Assembly: GCF_017874215.1 (NCBI RefSeq)
Contig: NZ_JAGGLB010000003.1
Span: 62,001 to 126,000 of the forward strand
Direction: 5' to 3'
Length of the DNA stretch: 64,000 nt
Source of the DNA: Paenibacillus eucommiae
GTDB taxonomy: Bacteria > Bacillota > Bacilli > Paenibacillales > NBRC-103111
The notes under the pieces are model-generated. The model was given only the letters and a program-made list of their open reading frames with translations, ran no database searches and was not told the origin of the DNA. Positions 1 to 8,757 of this stretch are shown here, piece after piece. The position numbers and the translations under genes were made by a program. Every line of letters begins with the position of its first letter. Position 1 is the first letter of the stretch.

Positions 1-1255
1 GTTTCGTATAGTTTTTGCTGATCGTTCCGTCGAGTGTAACGTCGTAGTCGTATCCTCCCGAAGTAACCCCGAAGTAGAAGCAAGTCGACGCTTCCACGTA
101 AGTATTCCGGACGATTGCCCGGCCACCGTATTTCCAGTACAGCCCGTAATTGAACCGGTTGGAAATGCTGCCCCCTTCAACTATGACCCGATTGTTTTTG
201 TCCAGCTGATCCCCCTCGAAATAAAGGGCGTAAACTGTATCGGCCGCCCCGACGGAGCCGTCCACTTTAAAATCACAATCGAGGAAGCGCAGCGTCTGAT
301 TCGAGTTTCCAAACTGGAACAGATGGATGCAGGCGATCGAACGGTTCCCTTCTGTGCCTGCCGGTTTGTGGGCATAGAACGTGCAGTTTTGAAACGTCAC
401 GTCATACGGGCTGACGATCCGGTCCAAGTAATCGTCGAGCACGCCGATGTGAAAGACCGAGTTCATTATTTTCACCGTCGAATTATCGGCGTACAAGTTG
501 AACGGCGATTTGTTGACGATGATGTTTGAACCGGTAAAAGTCGACCCTTGCAGCACTCCCACATCGAATTCGCCGTCGGGCAAATAAAGATTGTTCATCG
601 TTATGTCCGTTTTCAACGTATTTCCGTAGCCCGGACCGTCGAGCTCGACGTCGATGCCTGTCGCGTGAACCACTCCGTGTGCTTTGAAATTGTTCACATG
701 CACATTGGAATAACCTCCGGTAATGACAACCCCGCCGCGAAAGCAGTCGACAGCGGTGCAATTGGATATTTGCACCGATACGTTAGTGTAGACACTGATT
801 GCGTCGGCAACGCAATCTTTAAAATAGCAATCCTCGATGACGGCCCGCAGCTTGCCGCTGTTGGTGGCATCTCCCATCAGAAAGATGAGATGCGCTTGCT
901 CGAGCTCATAATTCTCGTAAGTCCCTTGATTTTGCAAGTTGCCATCGATCGTCAGTCCCTGAAAAATTAATGGCTTCGAGTCGACCGAACTGTTATACAA
1001 GTAACCCGCTACCGTCGTCGTGAACGTCCTCGTCCATTTTGATTGATTGGCCGGCCTTTTAATAGTGGCGCCATACCCTCTGATAATCAAACCTTCCGAC
1101 ACATTCAGTTGTGAGACGATATACGTTCCCCCCGCCGGGAAGAAGACGATGCCTCCTCCCACCGCAAGCGCGGAGTCGATGGCCGACTGGATCGCGGCCG
1201 TATCGTCGGTCATCCCGTCTCCCGTCGCTCCGTAATGTACTATGTTATATTCCAT
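1..1255 (-). CDS. Right-handed beta-helix protein, pectate-lyase-like (3' end outside window)
   Basis: The frame stays open from an ATG at 1255 to the window edge, about 418 codons. The N-terminus reads NIVHYGATGDGMTDDTAAIQ, the signature of the Pectate_lyase_3/GH28-like beta-helix family. The rest has short strand-turn repeats rich in Asn (IEDCYFKDC, ISNCTAVDC, FQNCTFYAH), as expected for a beta-solenoid. A GAAAGGAGCG ribosome site precedes the ATG. No signal peptide is visible, although the gene just upstream on the same strand (1289-1789) begins with a Tat signal, 33 bp away. Likely polysaccharide lyase or hydrolase, or phage-like depolymerase; the substrate cannot be told. Composition is GC-rich compared with the arrays to the right. 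Confidence 0.8.
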   Translation of the reverse strand, partial: MEYNIVHYGATGDGMTDDTAAIQSAIDSALAVGGGIVFFPAGGTYIVSQLNVSEGLIIRGYGATIKRPANQSKWTRTFTTTVAGYLYNSSVDSKPLIFQGLTIDGNLQNQGTYENYELEQAHLIFLMGDATNSGKLRAVIEDCYFKDCVADAISVYTNVSVQISNCTAVDCFRGGVVITGGYSNVHVNNFKAHGVVHATGIDVELDGPGYGNTLKTDITMNNLYLPDGEFDVGVLQGSTFTGSNIIVNKSPFNLYADNSTVKIMNSVFHIGVLDDYLDRIVSPYDVTFQNCTFYAHKPAGTEGNRSIACIHLFQFGNSNQTLRFLDCDFKVDGSVGAADTVYALYFEGDQLDKNNRVIVEGGSISNRFNYGLYWKYGGRAIVRNTYVEASTCFYFGVTSGGYDYDVTLDGTISKNYTK

Positions 1256-1288
1256 TTCAAACCGCTCCTTTCGCAAATTGAATTGATC

Positions 1289-1789
1289 TTACCGAAACCG
1301 CTGACGGACCGAGCCGCTTCCGGCAAAAATGCGGTACGTCCCGGCAGAGATAGTTGCCGCGATCGTTACGGTAACTCCTGCATCCGGAGCTAATAGAGCA
1401 CCTTTGTCAAAAACGAGATGTGCATTAGCAGGAATCGTCAAATTAGTTCCAATCCGGTATGTTCCCTGTGGCAAATAGACAGTTCCGCCTTCCTCAGACA
1501 GACGTGTGGCCAGCAGCCGGGACAGCGCCGGAAAATCGTCCGAACTTCCGTTGCCGCGGGCGCCATATTCTTTGACATTATGCCAATCGACGGCAAAGGG
1601 CTCTTTTACGGGCGGTTTCTTTTTCTCTGCGTCTGAGCCGTACACTGCTTCGCTTACCGATTCGTTATTCGCATGAACGGTAGTGGCTTGAATAAGCCCG
1701 CCGTAAGCGAGCGCCACACCAGCTGCGCCCATCGAAGCAAGCAGCTCCCGTCTACTGATGATCCGCTTTTTATTTTTTTCCTCCGACAT
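1289..1789 (-). CDS. Tat-signal pectate-lyase-like N-terminal domain protein, probably truncated
   Basis: 166 residues. Residues 1-40 form a twin-arginine signal (SRRELLASMGAAGVALAYGG). After a charged linker comes VDWHNVKEYGARGNGSSDD, the classic opening of a Pectate_lyase_3 beta-helix, and the first coils (GGTVYLPQGTYRIG). The protein stops after IFAGSGSV, where family members normally continue for hundreds of residues, so this is probably the head of a truncated gene. AGGAGGAACC lies upstream of the ATG. It precedes the leaderless beta-helix gene 1-1255 in an apparent operon, divergent from an AraC regulator. Whether the short product is exported and useful is unknown. Confidence 0.7.
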   Translation of the reverse strand: MSEEKNKKRIISRRELLASMGAAGVALAYGGLIQATTVHANNESVSEAVYGSDAEKKKPPVKEPFAVDWHNVKEYGARGNGSSDDFPALSRLLATRLSEEGGTVYLPQGTYRIGTNLTIPANAHLVFDKGALLAPDAGVTVTIAATISAGTYRIFAGSGSVRQRFR

Positions 1790-2128
1790 ACAGGTTCCTC
1801 CTAGTAATGGTTTGGAAGGTTCAGTGCCCGAATTAGGGCTACAGAGTGCTCTTGATCAAGTTATAGACCGCCTGCGCGCGTCGCCGCCGCTTTCGGGAAA
1901 AACTTGCCGGCTCGGCGAATTTCTTTTGGATCGCAAGTCACCTCCAATCGATGAATTGTTTATGAAAGCGGTTTATTTCATCTGAACTCCAGTATATCCG
2001 GTTCCAATTCGGGTTTCTTTGGATTTTGAGTCACCTTTTTTGTTCTTTCGATCAGAAGGGAAAGCGCTGAAAGCGAAGAATATATACTTAGTAAACGTTA
2101 AATCGGAGCAGAAAGGGGACTTCGTTCA
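1790..2128. other. Divergent intergenic region between beta-helix operon and araC-type gene
   Basis: Promoter region for both directions. It holds a possible catabolite-responsive site at 1963-1976 and GC-rich stretches, but no frame I would call a gene. Confidence 0.5.
1963..1976. promoter_or_regulatory. Possible cre (CcpA) site
   Basis: TGAAAGCGGTTTAT fits the cre consensus TGWAANCGNTNWCA at all defined positions but the last two. It lies about 175 bp upstream of the beta-helix operon, which would suit carbon catabolite control of a polysaccharide gene. Distance and mismatches make this tentative. Confidence 0.25.
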
Positions 2129-3013
2129 TTGGAACTGAGAATGTTGAAGTTGCGGGAGAAAGTCGTCGTCGATAAAATCGTAAGCTTTCACTACGAAGAG
2201 CTGCCTAAAGATCACGTTGAAGACGTCGGACTGGACTACTCATTTTGGCAATTTCTGTACGTGGACAAAGGGGAGATCGAACTGATCACGGAGCAGAAGG
2301 AATTTCATATGCGGCAGGGCAGCATTTTGTTTTTGCCCCCGTATCAGCTTCGCAGAGGAAGAGCGAATCCGAAAATCCCCCCGAATCTGCTGATCGTTTC
2401 CTTCGATTGCCACTCCTCTTCCTTGGTACGTCTGAAAAACAAATGCTTTCAGGTCGACGACGGCAAAAGGAATTATTTGACGCAGATGATCAAAGAAGGA
2501 CGGAACACCTTCGATCCTTCCCCGCTCGAGAAGCAGAAGGAATCGATCGTTAGAAGAAAAAATGCGCTATTCGGCTGCGAACATTTGGTGAAAAACTATA
2601 TGGAAATTTTGCTCATCAGTATGATCAGAGAAAGCGAGTCACACCTTCCGACTGGTAATCTGACATCAACGCAAAGGGAAAAGCAGGAAAAGGAAATCGC
2701 CGCCCGCGTAATGGCGCACATTGATGTGCACCTTCAGGCCAACCTTTCCATAGACAGCATCGTCGGTGCGTTCTACATCAGCAAGACAAAGTTATACAAC
2801 ATTTTCAAGAAGGAAATCGGCTGCGGCGTTACCGAATACATTAAACGGAAGAAGATCGACAAAGCGAAGACGTACATACGCGAGGAGAAATACAATTATA
2901 CGGAGATCGCCGATTTGATCGGTTATAGCAGCGTCCACTATTTTTCCAAGGATTTCAAAAAGACGACGGGCATGTCTCCTTCGGAATATGCGAAAACAAT
3001 TGTCGCCCGTTAA
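2129..3013 (+). CDS. AraC family transcriptional regulator
   Basis: 294 residues. Residues 1-140 look like the cupin sensor of AraC proteins (GEIELITEQKEFHMRQGSIL, then FLPPYQLRRG). Residues 190-290 hold the double helix-turn-helix: LSIDSIVGAFYISKTKLYNI and YTEIADLIGYSSVHYFSKDF followed by KKTTGMSPSEY. The start is a TTG preceded by AAAGGGG; an ATG four codons in is the alternative. It is divergent from the beta-helix genes and probably activates them in response to a sugar. Its stop TAA lies inside the core of a CGTTAG element at 3003. Confidence 0.9.
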   Translation: MELRMLKLREKVVVDKIVSFHYEELPKDHVEDVGLDYSFWQFLYVDKGEIELITEQKEFHMRQGSILFLPPYQLRRGRANPKIPPNLLIVSFDCHSSSLVRLKNKCFQVDDGKRNYLTQMIKEGRNTFDPSPLEKQKESIVRRKNALFGCEHLVKNYMEILLISMIRESESHLPTGNLTSTQREKQEKEIAARVMAHIDVHLQANLSIDSIVGAFYISKTKLYNIFKKEIGCGVTEYIKRKKIDKAKTYIREEKYNYTEIADLIGYSSVHYFSKDFKKTTGMSPSEYAKTIVAR

Positions 3014-3045
3014 CTGAACAGGCTGCCTACTGAGGCAGCTTGTTC
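3003..3045. repeat. CGTTAG element 0 (left core plus hairpin)
   Basis: Core GCCCGTTAACTGAAC overlaps the araC-type stop codon, followed by the hairpin GAACAGGCTGCC-loop-GGCAGCTTGTTC (3016-3045). The right core is degenerate. The hairpin can serve as a terminator between the convergent genes on each side. Confidence 0.6.
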
Positions 3046-3090
3046 GTCATATTTAACTAATAATCTTATATCTGTCACAAACCCAATATA

Positions 3091-3804
3091 TTACCATGCT
3101 ATATTCTCCCACCCCTTCTGGCGTTCTTCCCGAAACCTTTGTACCCACTGCTCAGCAACATCGTCTGCTAGTCGATCCAGAGACGGCTGAGATACATTCA
3201 CATTGCCCACTGGAATATTTAAGAACTCTAATACTTTCAAGACAGTTCCCTCGTAGTCTAGAATAAAATCCTCGTAGACAATCGTCAGAGGCACGATCCC
3301 CTCCTCAGAGAAAAATTGTTCCATAGCAGCTTCACGAATCGAGCATTCTATAAACAAATGATTAATCGCATCGAATTTATATTCATCGGCAATATCATGC
3401 TCTTGCGGCTTTTCACCATATTTTCTATGCCACTCCCCAGATACGATTGCGCGCCACCAAGAAACAGCCAGCCGTACTTTGTTTCTACGTGTCATCCAAA
3501 TATGCTTGTTGCAATGTGGAAAAGCTTTACGCCAAACTTCAGCCTGCGTCGCTGTTTCCGGCATTTCATAAAGCTTTCTAAATGCATGAATCCACTTAGC
3601 ATCGAGAGGCGTCTTTACCCCGAATACCCCGTTCGAAGTTGAACCTGCTTCCCACATGTATTCGACATCTTCTTTACTAACTGTATCAACGGCTCCCCCA
3701 TACCCCCCATGCATCCACTCACAAGGATCTCCTGCCACTCCAGTGGAAGCTAGAGCATGGTTTAAAAAGGGTTTAGGCGGTCTTAACTTATTAGCTCTAT
3801 ACAA
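3091..3804 (-). CDS. Stf0-type sulfotransferase with disrupted N-terminus
   Basis: The readable frame of 237 residues from a TTG is closely related along its length to the sulfotransferase at 33281 (shared MTRRNKVRLAVSWWRAIVSG, IVYEDFI, WVQRFREER). Stf0 enzymes move sulfate from PAPS to sugars or lipids. The intact paralogue has the PAPS-loop SQRTGSTLL; here the corresponding stretch is LRPPKPFLNHAL, so cofactor binding is doubtful. A better ribosome site (GGAGGAGG, about 3884-3891) and ATG (3869) lie upstream and open a 16-codon frame ending in TAA; one extra base near 3833 would join it to this frame. I read it as a frameshifted, decaying copy. Confidence 0.75.
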   Translation of the reverse strand: MYRANKLRPPKPFLNHALASTGVAGDPCEWMHGGYGGAVDTVSKEDVEYMWEAGSTSNGVFGVKTPLDAKWIHAFRKLYEMPETATQAEVWRKAFPHCNKHIWMTRRNKVRLAVSWWRAIVSGEWHRKYGEKPQEHDIADEYKFDAINHLFIECSIREAAMEQFFSEEGIVPLTIVYEDFILDYEGTVLKVLEFLNIPVGNVNVSQPSLDRLADDVAEQWVQRFREERQKGWENIAW

Positions 3805-3901
3805 ACAACCGCCGTTGTTTATAGTGTAGACTTTGCATAGAGCTTACTCTCAATCTCGACATCATACATAGCGTGTGGTTCCTCCTCCCTAAATTTAACG
3901 T

Positions 3902-4393
3902 TCAAGTGTCCTGTCTTAATAAATTATTCAACTTTTCAGAAAAACTTTCCCAGCCTCCTGAATATCCGATATTCATTCCCCAACCTACTTGTCTTAAGTC
4001 TTTTGATAATTTTTCAAGTAATTTTCTTTCATCTGTACTTAGAGTTTTATTAGGGAAACCAGAGTATTCAGGGAACTTTAACAAATAATTATACAAGTTC
4101 CACAAATCTTCTTCTTGTTTTCTTGATAATCTTCCAATATCTTTGCCTATTGTCTTTAGAGAATTTATATCTTCTTGAACGTCTTCAATTTTCTCTAAAA
4201 CAAGATTTTCTTCTTTCCAATTATGATCGCTTTGATAAGTAATTGAACTTTCTAGTTCCACTAAATCTCTATGAATTTTGAATGCTTGTCTTGAAATAGT
4301 ATCATCGATTCTATTGTTTGTCATAATCCAATTAGTTATTAAAATAACGTTCAAAAAACAAGAAAATGCAATGATAATTTTGATGTGTTTCAT
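3902..4393 (-). CDS. Membrane-anchored protein of unknown function
   Basis: 163 residues from the ATG at 4393, which has AGGAGAACAAAA just upstream; the longer frame to 4423 lacks such a site. Residues 4-22 are a hydrophobic N-terminal helix (signal anchor, IIIAFSCFLNVILIT). The remainder is charged and helical, probably coiled coil (VLEKIEDVQEDINSLKTIG). No family recognised. It stands alone between the sulfotransferase and the first well-formed cassettes. Confidence 0.65.
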   Translation of the reverse strand: MKHIKIIIAFSCFLNVILITNWIMTNNRIDDTISRQAFKIHRDLVELESSITYQSDHNWKEENLVLEKIEDVQEDINSLKTIGKDIGRLSRKQEEDLWNLYNYLLKFPEYSGFPNKTLSTDERKLLEKLSKDLRQVGWGMNIGYSGGWESFSEKLNNLLRQDT

Positions 4394-4568
4394 TTTTGTT
4401 CTCCTACGTTTTATTCGCGTCAATAGCCTTAATCACATCATTGTATTCATTAGGAACAAATTTCAATTCACTCCGAGCCATGAGGACCTCCTTAATATCT
4501 TTTGCTATCATTATATCCAAATCCGAATCTTTTAAATAATGGAATATCCACCTAAGTCAATGGATCTA

Positions 4569-4655
4569 ACCTGTGCGTTAGTGTAATAAGTACACTTACT
4601 TATAATGATGCTACTTTTTTTTGATAATTGCATTAGACTGCCCGTTAGTTCAATT
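4569..4655. repeat. CGTTAG element 1 (degenerate hairpin)
   Basis: Two cores, AACCTGTGCGTTAGTGTAA (4569) and GACTGCCCGTTAGTTCAA (4636), without a clear central stem. The right core supplies the stop codon of the gene at 4645. Confidence 0.55.
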
Positions 4656-5139
4656 CTTTTTGCCTAGGATTTTGTAACACTAAGTTTAGTTCTTCTTCGA
4701 GCTTATTAACAAAATCCCTTAATGAAGTAATAGTAACAATAAATCTAAAGCCCCTTTGAACATCGTATATATTTCCATTTGTTCTAGAAGCTTCAAATGT
4801 CCAAACAGTGCAACTAATCCAGTCATCTTCGGTTAAGTCAACGAATTCCAACTCATAGTAAAACTCATACGTAGAAATCTCTACTTTTTTGAATTTATTC
4901 GTTAACTGCATTTCCCTAATGCTTGATTTCAATTTCGAAAACATCAAATTAATTTCAAACAGATTAAGAGATGGATTTACTTCAGGATAAATTTTATAAG
5001 ATTCCTCAAATACGTTTACTTCGAAATCTATGGGTATCCAATTATTAATGTCATCCTCGTATTCAGTAATTAATTTACTTCTCTGATGAAATGAAAGGAC
5101 TAAACTTATTTTTCCTGATGTGTCTACTAACTTTGCCAT
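4645..5139 (-). CDS. Hypothetical protein, single-gene cassette
   Basis: 164 residues with GGAGGTGTTAG before the ATG. Alternating strands and aromatic residues (YEFYYELEFVDLTEDDWISC) suggest a small alpha/beta protein; the general pattern recalls WapI-type immunity proteins, but I cannot assign it. Its stop TAA is the TTA of the CGTTAG core, so the last codons and the repeat overlap. No signal peptide or membrane segment. Confidence 0.65.
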   Translation of the reverse strand: MAKLVDTSGKISLVLSFHQRSKLITEYEDDINNWIPIDFEVNVFEESYKIYPEVNPSLNLFEINLMFSKLKSSIREMQLTNKFKKVEISTYEFYYELEFVDLTEDDWISCTVWTFEASRTNGNIYDVQRGFRFIVTITSLRDFVNKLEEELNLVLQNPRQKELN

Positions 5140-5232
5140 CTAACACCTCCAAGTCTAAGAAACATTGTTTGACGCACTAATCTAACTTGCATTATTCTTA
5201 CTAATTCTAATAAAGTGATTTAATTCCTTCTC

Positions 5233-5314
5233 TACTATCCTGCCCGTTAGTTTAAAAAAATGAAAAAGGAGCTGAGGTAATGCAAGCTCCTCAACTATCG
5301 TTCCCCGTTACTGG
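5233..5314. repeat. CGTTAG element 2 (complete)
   Basis: Left core ACTATCCTGCCCGTTAGTTT (5234), stem AAGGAGCT...AGCTCCT (5266-5291), right core AACTATCGTTCCCCGTTACT (5293). Read on the minus strand it is a terminator-like hairpin with a T tract after the gene at 5364. Confidence 0.8.
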
Positions 5315-5363
5315 TGAATTAAAATTAAATGAAATAACCGTTTTCTTTCAATAAATTATTTAA

Positions 5364-5831
5364 TTATTCTATCGGTATTAATATCTCAACTTTTTCTTCA
5401 TCAACATTATCTTCATAGTAAAAAACTTCAATAGCACTTGAACTACTGCTATTTTTTTGTTTGTATCCCTTTAAGTTAATCCACTCAAATATTTTAGAGT
5501 ATCCATCACCAATCGTTTTATTTGAACAGCTAATTTTTGCATATTCTGTTTTTGGAAAATTAATACTAAGCATTCCATCTGGAATATGTCCAATATCACT
5601 AACTTCAAGACAAGCAAAGTAAGTCGCTACAATGTTATTGCACATATATGGAGAAAATATGATCTCATAATTTTCCGCCCCTTTAATTTCAGCTTTTCTC
5701 GATCCAAACTCTGTATGTATTTTTATTGCTGCATCTGGAAATGAATTCGGGAAATTTGCCGTAATACTTTGTCCAATTAGATTATACTCCCTCGTTATTA
5801 CTTCGCATTCGAAGGTGGCGATTTGACTCAT
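5364..5831 (-). CDS. GyrI-like / effector-binding domain protein
   Basis: 155 residues, a stand-alone small-molecule-binding domain of the GyrI/BmrR/SbmC superfamily. Typical traits are the C-terminal FEWINLKGYKQ segment followed by IEVFYYEDNV and the final VEILIPIE strand, which closes the effector pocket in this family. There is no DNA-binding domain. Such proteins bind or hydrolyse toxic cyclopropanoid and aromatic compounds or inhibit gyrase; which applies here is open. It lies between CGTTAG elements 2 and 3 as a single gene with GAGAGGATTG upstream. Confidence 0.75.
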   Translation of the reverse strand: MSQIATFECEVITREYNLIGQSITANFPNSFPDAAIKIHTEFGSRKAEIKGAENYEIIFSPYMCNNIVATYFACLEVSDIGHIPDGMLSINFPKTEYAKISCSNKTIGDGYSKIFEWINLKGYKQKNSSSSSAIEVFYYEDNVDEEKVEILIPIE

Positions 5832-5968
5832 GACAACTCAATCCTCTCACATTGGTTTTATGAAGGAGAAAAACATCATCTAAATTGGATGCTGTGTTCA
5901 ACTTACACAGATTTAAAGATTAGATACAAGTAAAATAATCCCTCTTTTTCCTTGAAAATAATATCCAA

Positions 5969-6049
5969 GTAATCTGCGTTAGCATAACGAAGGTTTTCAT
6001 TCGTTTTGGCAGCCCTTTAAGCTTGGAACTACCGTTCCCGTTAGTTGAG
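5969..6049. repeat. CGTTAG element 3
   Basis: Left core AATCTGCGTTAGCATAAC (5971), a GGCAGCC-containing centre with GAAGG...CCTT remnants, right core GAACTACCGTTCCCGTTAGT (6026). Confidence 0.65.
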
Positions 6050-6095
6050 AAAGATTCCTCGATTTATTCATTTGAGGTAACCAGTCTCAGTTGAG

Positions 6096-6470
6096 TTACT
6101 GACCGAATCCAATCGTAAATCCTGCTGGATCCTTGATAGCGAATTCTCTCATGTTATATTCGTTCGTTTTAAGTTCATAAAGGAACATTGCTTCTTTGAA
6201 TTTGAACAAAGTGAACAAATCATCAATATTTGAAACCATAACAAATGCGTCAAGTACTTTATTTCCAAATGTCGGATTATTCGGTGTTGCAGGTATAGTT
6301 TGTCTCTCATGAACGATGAATCCAATCCCATTCCATTCGACAAATCCCATGTCGTAATCGCACCAGAAACCTAGCCGTTTATAATAGTCAAGCACAAGTT
6401 TACGATCTGTGACATAAAAAATCGGTGCAATATTACGGAATGTAACCTGACCTTTAACAACATTCTCCAT
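6096..6470 (-). CDS. VOC family (glyoxalase/bleomycin-resistance-like) protein
   Basis: 124 residues. The paired beta-alpha-beta-beta-beta fold shows in APIFYVTDRKLVLDYYKRLGF and the closing REFAIKDPAGFTIGFGQ, the sequence pattern of bleomycin-binding and glyoxalase-like proteins. Most small proteins of this type either bind a drug or have unknown dioxygenase-fold function. The start has AAGGAGG 13 bp upstream. Single gene between elements 3 and 4. Confidence 0.8.
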   Translation of the reverse strand: MENVVKGQVTFRNIAPIFYVTDRKLVLDYYKRLGFWCDYDMGFVEWNGIGFIVHERQTIPATPNNPTFGNKVLDAFVMVSNIDDLFTLFKFKEAMFLYELKTNEYNMREFAIKDPAGFTIGFGQ

Positions 6471-6714
6471 AAATAATAATCAGCCTCCTTAGAATATTAA
6501 TCTACATTCTAATAATAGAACGTTTGTTCGATATTGTAAATCTTTTATTAATGGCTTTAGCTCATTACTGCTTCATATTTCAATCATCTGTTCGTAATCA
6601 ATTATTGTCATCTCTCTGATTGTACTCATATAAATCCCCTTTTTTATATAAAATTCATAATCTTATTGTTCGTAAGAAAACATTAAGATTCCTCTTCGGG
6701 AATTAGATGATATT

Positions 6715-6736
6715 GCGCTAATCTGCCCATTAGCCG
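6715..6736. repeat. CGTTAG element 4 (single core)
   Basis: GCTAATCTGCCCATTAGCCG matches the left core; hairpin and right core are not visible, so this is a solo or decayed copy just downstream of the DUF402 gene. Confidence 0.5.
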
Positions 6737-6756
6737 CAATAAACTCATTGACTTTA

Positions 6757-7425
6757 CTAGCTTTCGAAATATCTCTCTCCCCAGGCCAGCGGCATCTTTG
6801 GAATCTCCCATTCGGTCGGGGGCCCCCATCTCTTCCAAGTATCGTAGAATGATGAAGGGCCTTCTTTCATCAATTTAATCGCCCGTTCGCCTTCAGATCG
6901 AATGGCACGCGCTAAGTCAACGGAAATATTGCCTGCTTCAACCGCATCGTTAAAATCTGCTTCATCTTTCCAAGACCATTCACACCGATCTGGACTTACC
7001 TGAATATCAAGCAAGTAATCCATTGTGTCAAAGCCAATTGGAGTTCGGCGAAGCGGTTCTTGCAGATTGATATACCATCCCCAAAATGTATGATCATCGC
7101 CCCACATAGCGTAGACGGCATGAGCTGCTCCCGGCGAAACAAGCATCAGTAGTTTCGATGCCCCCCATGTATGATCACAAAGGTCATTCAAAGGACCTGA
7201 GGTTACAACGAGAAGGTTTTTTGCTGACTTGAGAGGATAGCCTGGACCCCAATACAACGCGATCAATTCAGGGGTATCCTGTACTATTGTCGCTGCAGTG
7301 ACCCTACATATTTTATCTTGCCATACTCGTCGCAACACGACTTGATCTCCTGGACTATAATGGGCTTTGCTCAAAAAAGTCACTCCTATGTGCCCAACAT
7401 TGCGAGCTGTCAATTTGAAAAGCAT
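6757..7425 (-). CDS. DUF402 (FomD-like) protein
   Basis: 222 residues. The DUF402 core is seen in WYINLQEPLRRTPIGFDTMD, LDIQVSPDRCEWSWKDEADF and the C-terminal PTEWEIPKMPLAWG. Family members hydrolyse nucleoside di/triphosphates or, in FomD, a CMP-phosphonate intermediate, using two metal ions held by the conserved Asp/Glu residues. An N-terminal small barrel (YSPGDQVVLRRVWQDKICRV) precedes it. The first residues may come from sequence next to the following CGTTAG core, since the start is only 27 bp from it. No other fosfomycin-type gene is nearby. Confidence 0.8.
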   Translation of the reverse strand: MLFKLTARNVGHIGVTFLSKAHYSPGDQVVLRRVWQDKICRVTAATIVQDTPELIALYWGPGYPLKSAKNLLVVTSGPLNDLCDHTWGASKLLMLVSPGAAHAVYAMWGDDHTFWGWYINLQEPLRRTPIGFDTMDYLLDIQVSPDRCEWSWKDEADFNDAVEAGNISVDLARAIRSEGERAIKLMKEGPSSFYDTWKRWGPPTEWEIPKMPLAWGERYFES

Positions 7426-7451
7426 GTGCTCCAGTGGCAGCCTTTTTGTTT

Positions 7452-7475
7452 AACTAGCGTGTCCCGTTAGTTTAA
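7452..7475. repeat. CGTTAG element 5 (right core)
   Basis: AACTAGCGTGTCCCGTTAGT followed by TTAA. Before it GGCAGCCTTTTTGTT looks like the right half of the hairpin; the left core is missing and seems replaced by the DUF402 gene start. Confidence 0.6.
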
Positions 7476-7601
7476 GGGATGAACACTTCACATTAATCCT
7501 CAGCTATCATAAACTTTCCCTACAAATGTCCTGGACAGTATTATCACAAAAGAAGGAATTATATAGGTTACATCGAAAGGCGATTTTGATTATTTTCAGA
7601 G

Positions 7602-8216
7602 TTATTCAACACTCTCAATTTTTGAAAGATAAAAGTCTTCCCAATGATCTCTTGTGTTCTGTGAATGTGGATTAGCAGGAATGATAATTTTTTCCGTTGG
7701 CAAGTAAAAATAATTCTTTTGGGTATGTTTTTGCAATCCTGAAATTTTCTTTAAGTCCCTTTGAAATATTCGATAAAAAGATTGTATCTGTTTGTTAGGA
7801 TTCTTTGAAATCATACGCATTTGTATAAGTTCTCGACTTTTATCGGTTTCTCTGCCGCCTTTAACTTCAATAGAATAGGAGCTTGGTGTATCATAAAAAT
7901 ATCCAAATTCTTTGATTTGTGTTATGCATTGTATGGGGTAGCAGGAAAAGAAAAAAGAGTTATATGCAGTATTATTAAAATAACTGGCGAACAAATCGAT
8001 TTTTTCAATTTCAAAAGATGAATATTGACGTTTACCCTGTGCGTTAACAAATATTTCGGCAAATAGTTTAACTTCATGACTCAGCATTGCATTATGGCTC
8101 TCAGTAAGAAAATCCATAACAGGCATTGAAATATTAAAATAGATAGCTATACAATTTTCCTCCTCATCCAAAATATAAATTAATAGTGCGTTATTCAAGT
8201 TAAAATTTAACCACAC
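7602..8216 (-). CDS. Hypothetical protein
   Basis: 204 residues from a GTG with only a weak AGGTG before it; an internal ATG (MPVMDFL) is an alternative, or the gene has lost its 5' end. No domain recognised. It is AT-rich, has no membrane segment or signal, and carries a basic region near the middle (VKGGRETDKSRELIQMRMIS). It lies alone between elements 5 and 6. Confidence 0.55.
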   Translation of the reverse strand: MWLNFNLNNALLIYILDEEENCIAIYFNISMPVMDFLTESHNAMLSHEVKLFAEIFVNAQGKRQYSSFEIEKIDLFASYFNNTAYNSFFFSCYPIQCITQIKEFGYFYDTPSSYSIEVKGGRETDKSRELIQMRMISKNPNKQIQSFYRIFQRDLKKISGLQKHTQKNYFYLPTEKIIIPANPHSQNTRDHWEDFYLSKIESVE

Positions 8217-8326
8217 CTAATGAATCTTAAACAGAATAAATCACTTATGCTTCACCTGCTCGCCTCCCCATAGTTACATATAATTCCATAACTAATAGAC
8301 GCACATAATAACCAGTATGTTGCGGT

Positions 8327-8410
8327 AACCTGCCCTGCCTGTTAGTTTAGCAACAGGTTACCGCAGCAGCCTCTTGTTTAATGTTGAGCTATCGTATCCC
8401 GTTAGTTTAA
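8327..8410. repeat. CGTTAG element 6 (complete)
   Basis: Left core CCTGCCCTGCCTGTTAGTTT (8329), hairpin AACAGGTTACCGC...AGCCTCTTGTT (8352-8378), right core CTATCGTATCCCGTTAGTTT (8389). Confidence 0.75.
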
Positions 8411-8757
8411 TGATTTTACCTGATTATGTGCTGCCAACTAGGAGGCAGTTTGTAATCTTCAATTTGAGTGTTATTGAAAATTTTTACTCTTCCAAGATTG
8501 TCTATTCGAAACTTCAGGATCGGTCTGCTATTGGGATGCCATCGCCGCGGTCAACACGCCTACCGAGTTACGTGGCTTTCCCGGTTCGCTGAGTACGGCA
8601 GCCCACTCGATGCAGCGGCGATAACCGAACGCCGCGACGCATTCCTGCAGACGGCACTTGATGGCTTTGCAATCTGACGCCCGAGATGCCCGGTGAACGC
8701 CAAGGCCATAGACGTCGGGCTTGGTGTCACGCGTTCTTGGCCTTCGACCGCGATGTT
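8411..8757. other. Region between element 6 and esterase gene; high-GC remnant
   Basis: From about 8520 the sequence turns sharply GC-rich, continuous in composition with the esterase gene. Open frames here on both strands are short, broken and rich in Arg/Ala, and I recognise no protein. It is probably the imported downstream flank of the esterase gene. Confidence 0.4.

Noticed and set aside
548-970. A 140-codon plus-strand frame at the left end
   Set aside because: It is antisense to the beta-helix gene, whose protein has clear family motifs; no ribosome site.
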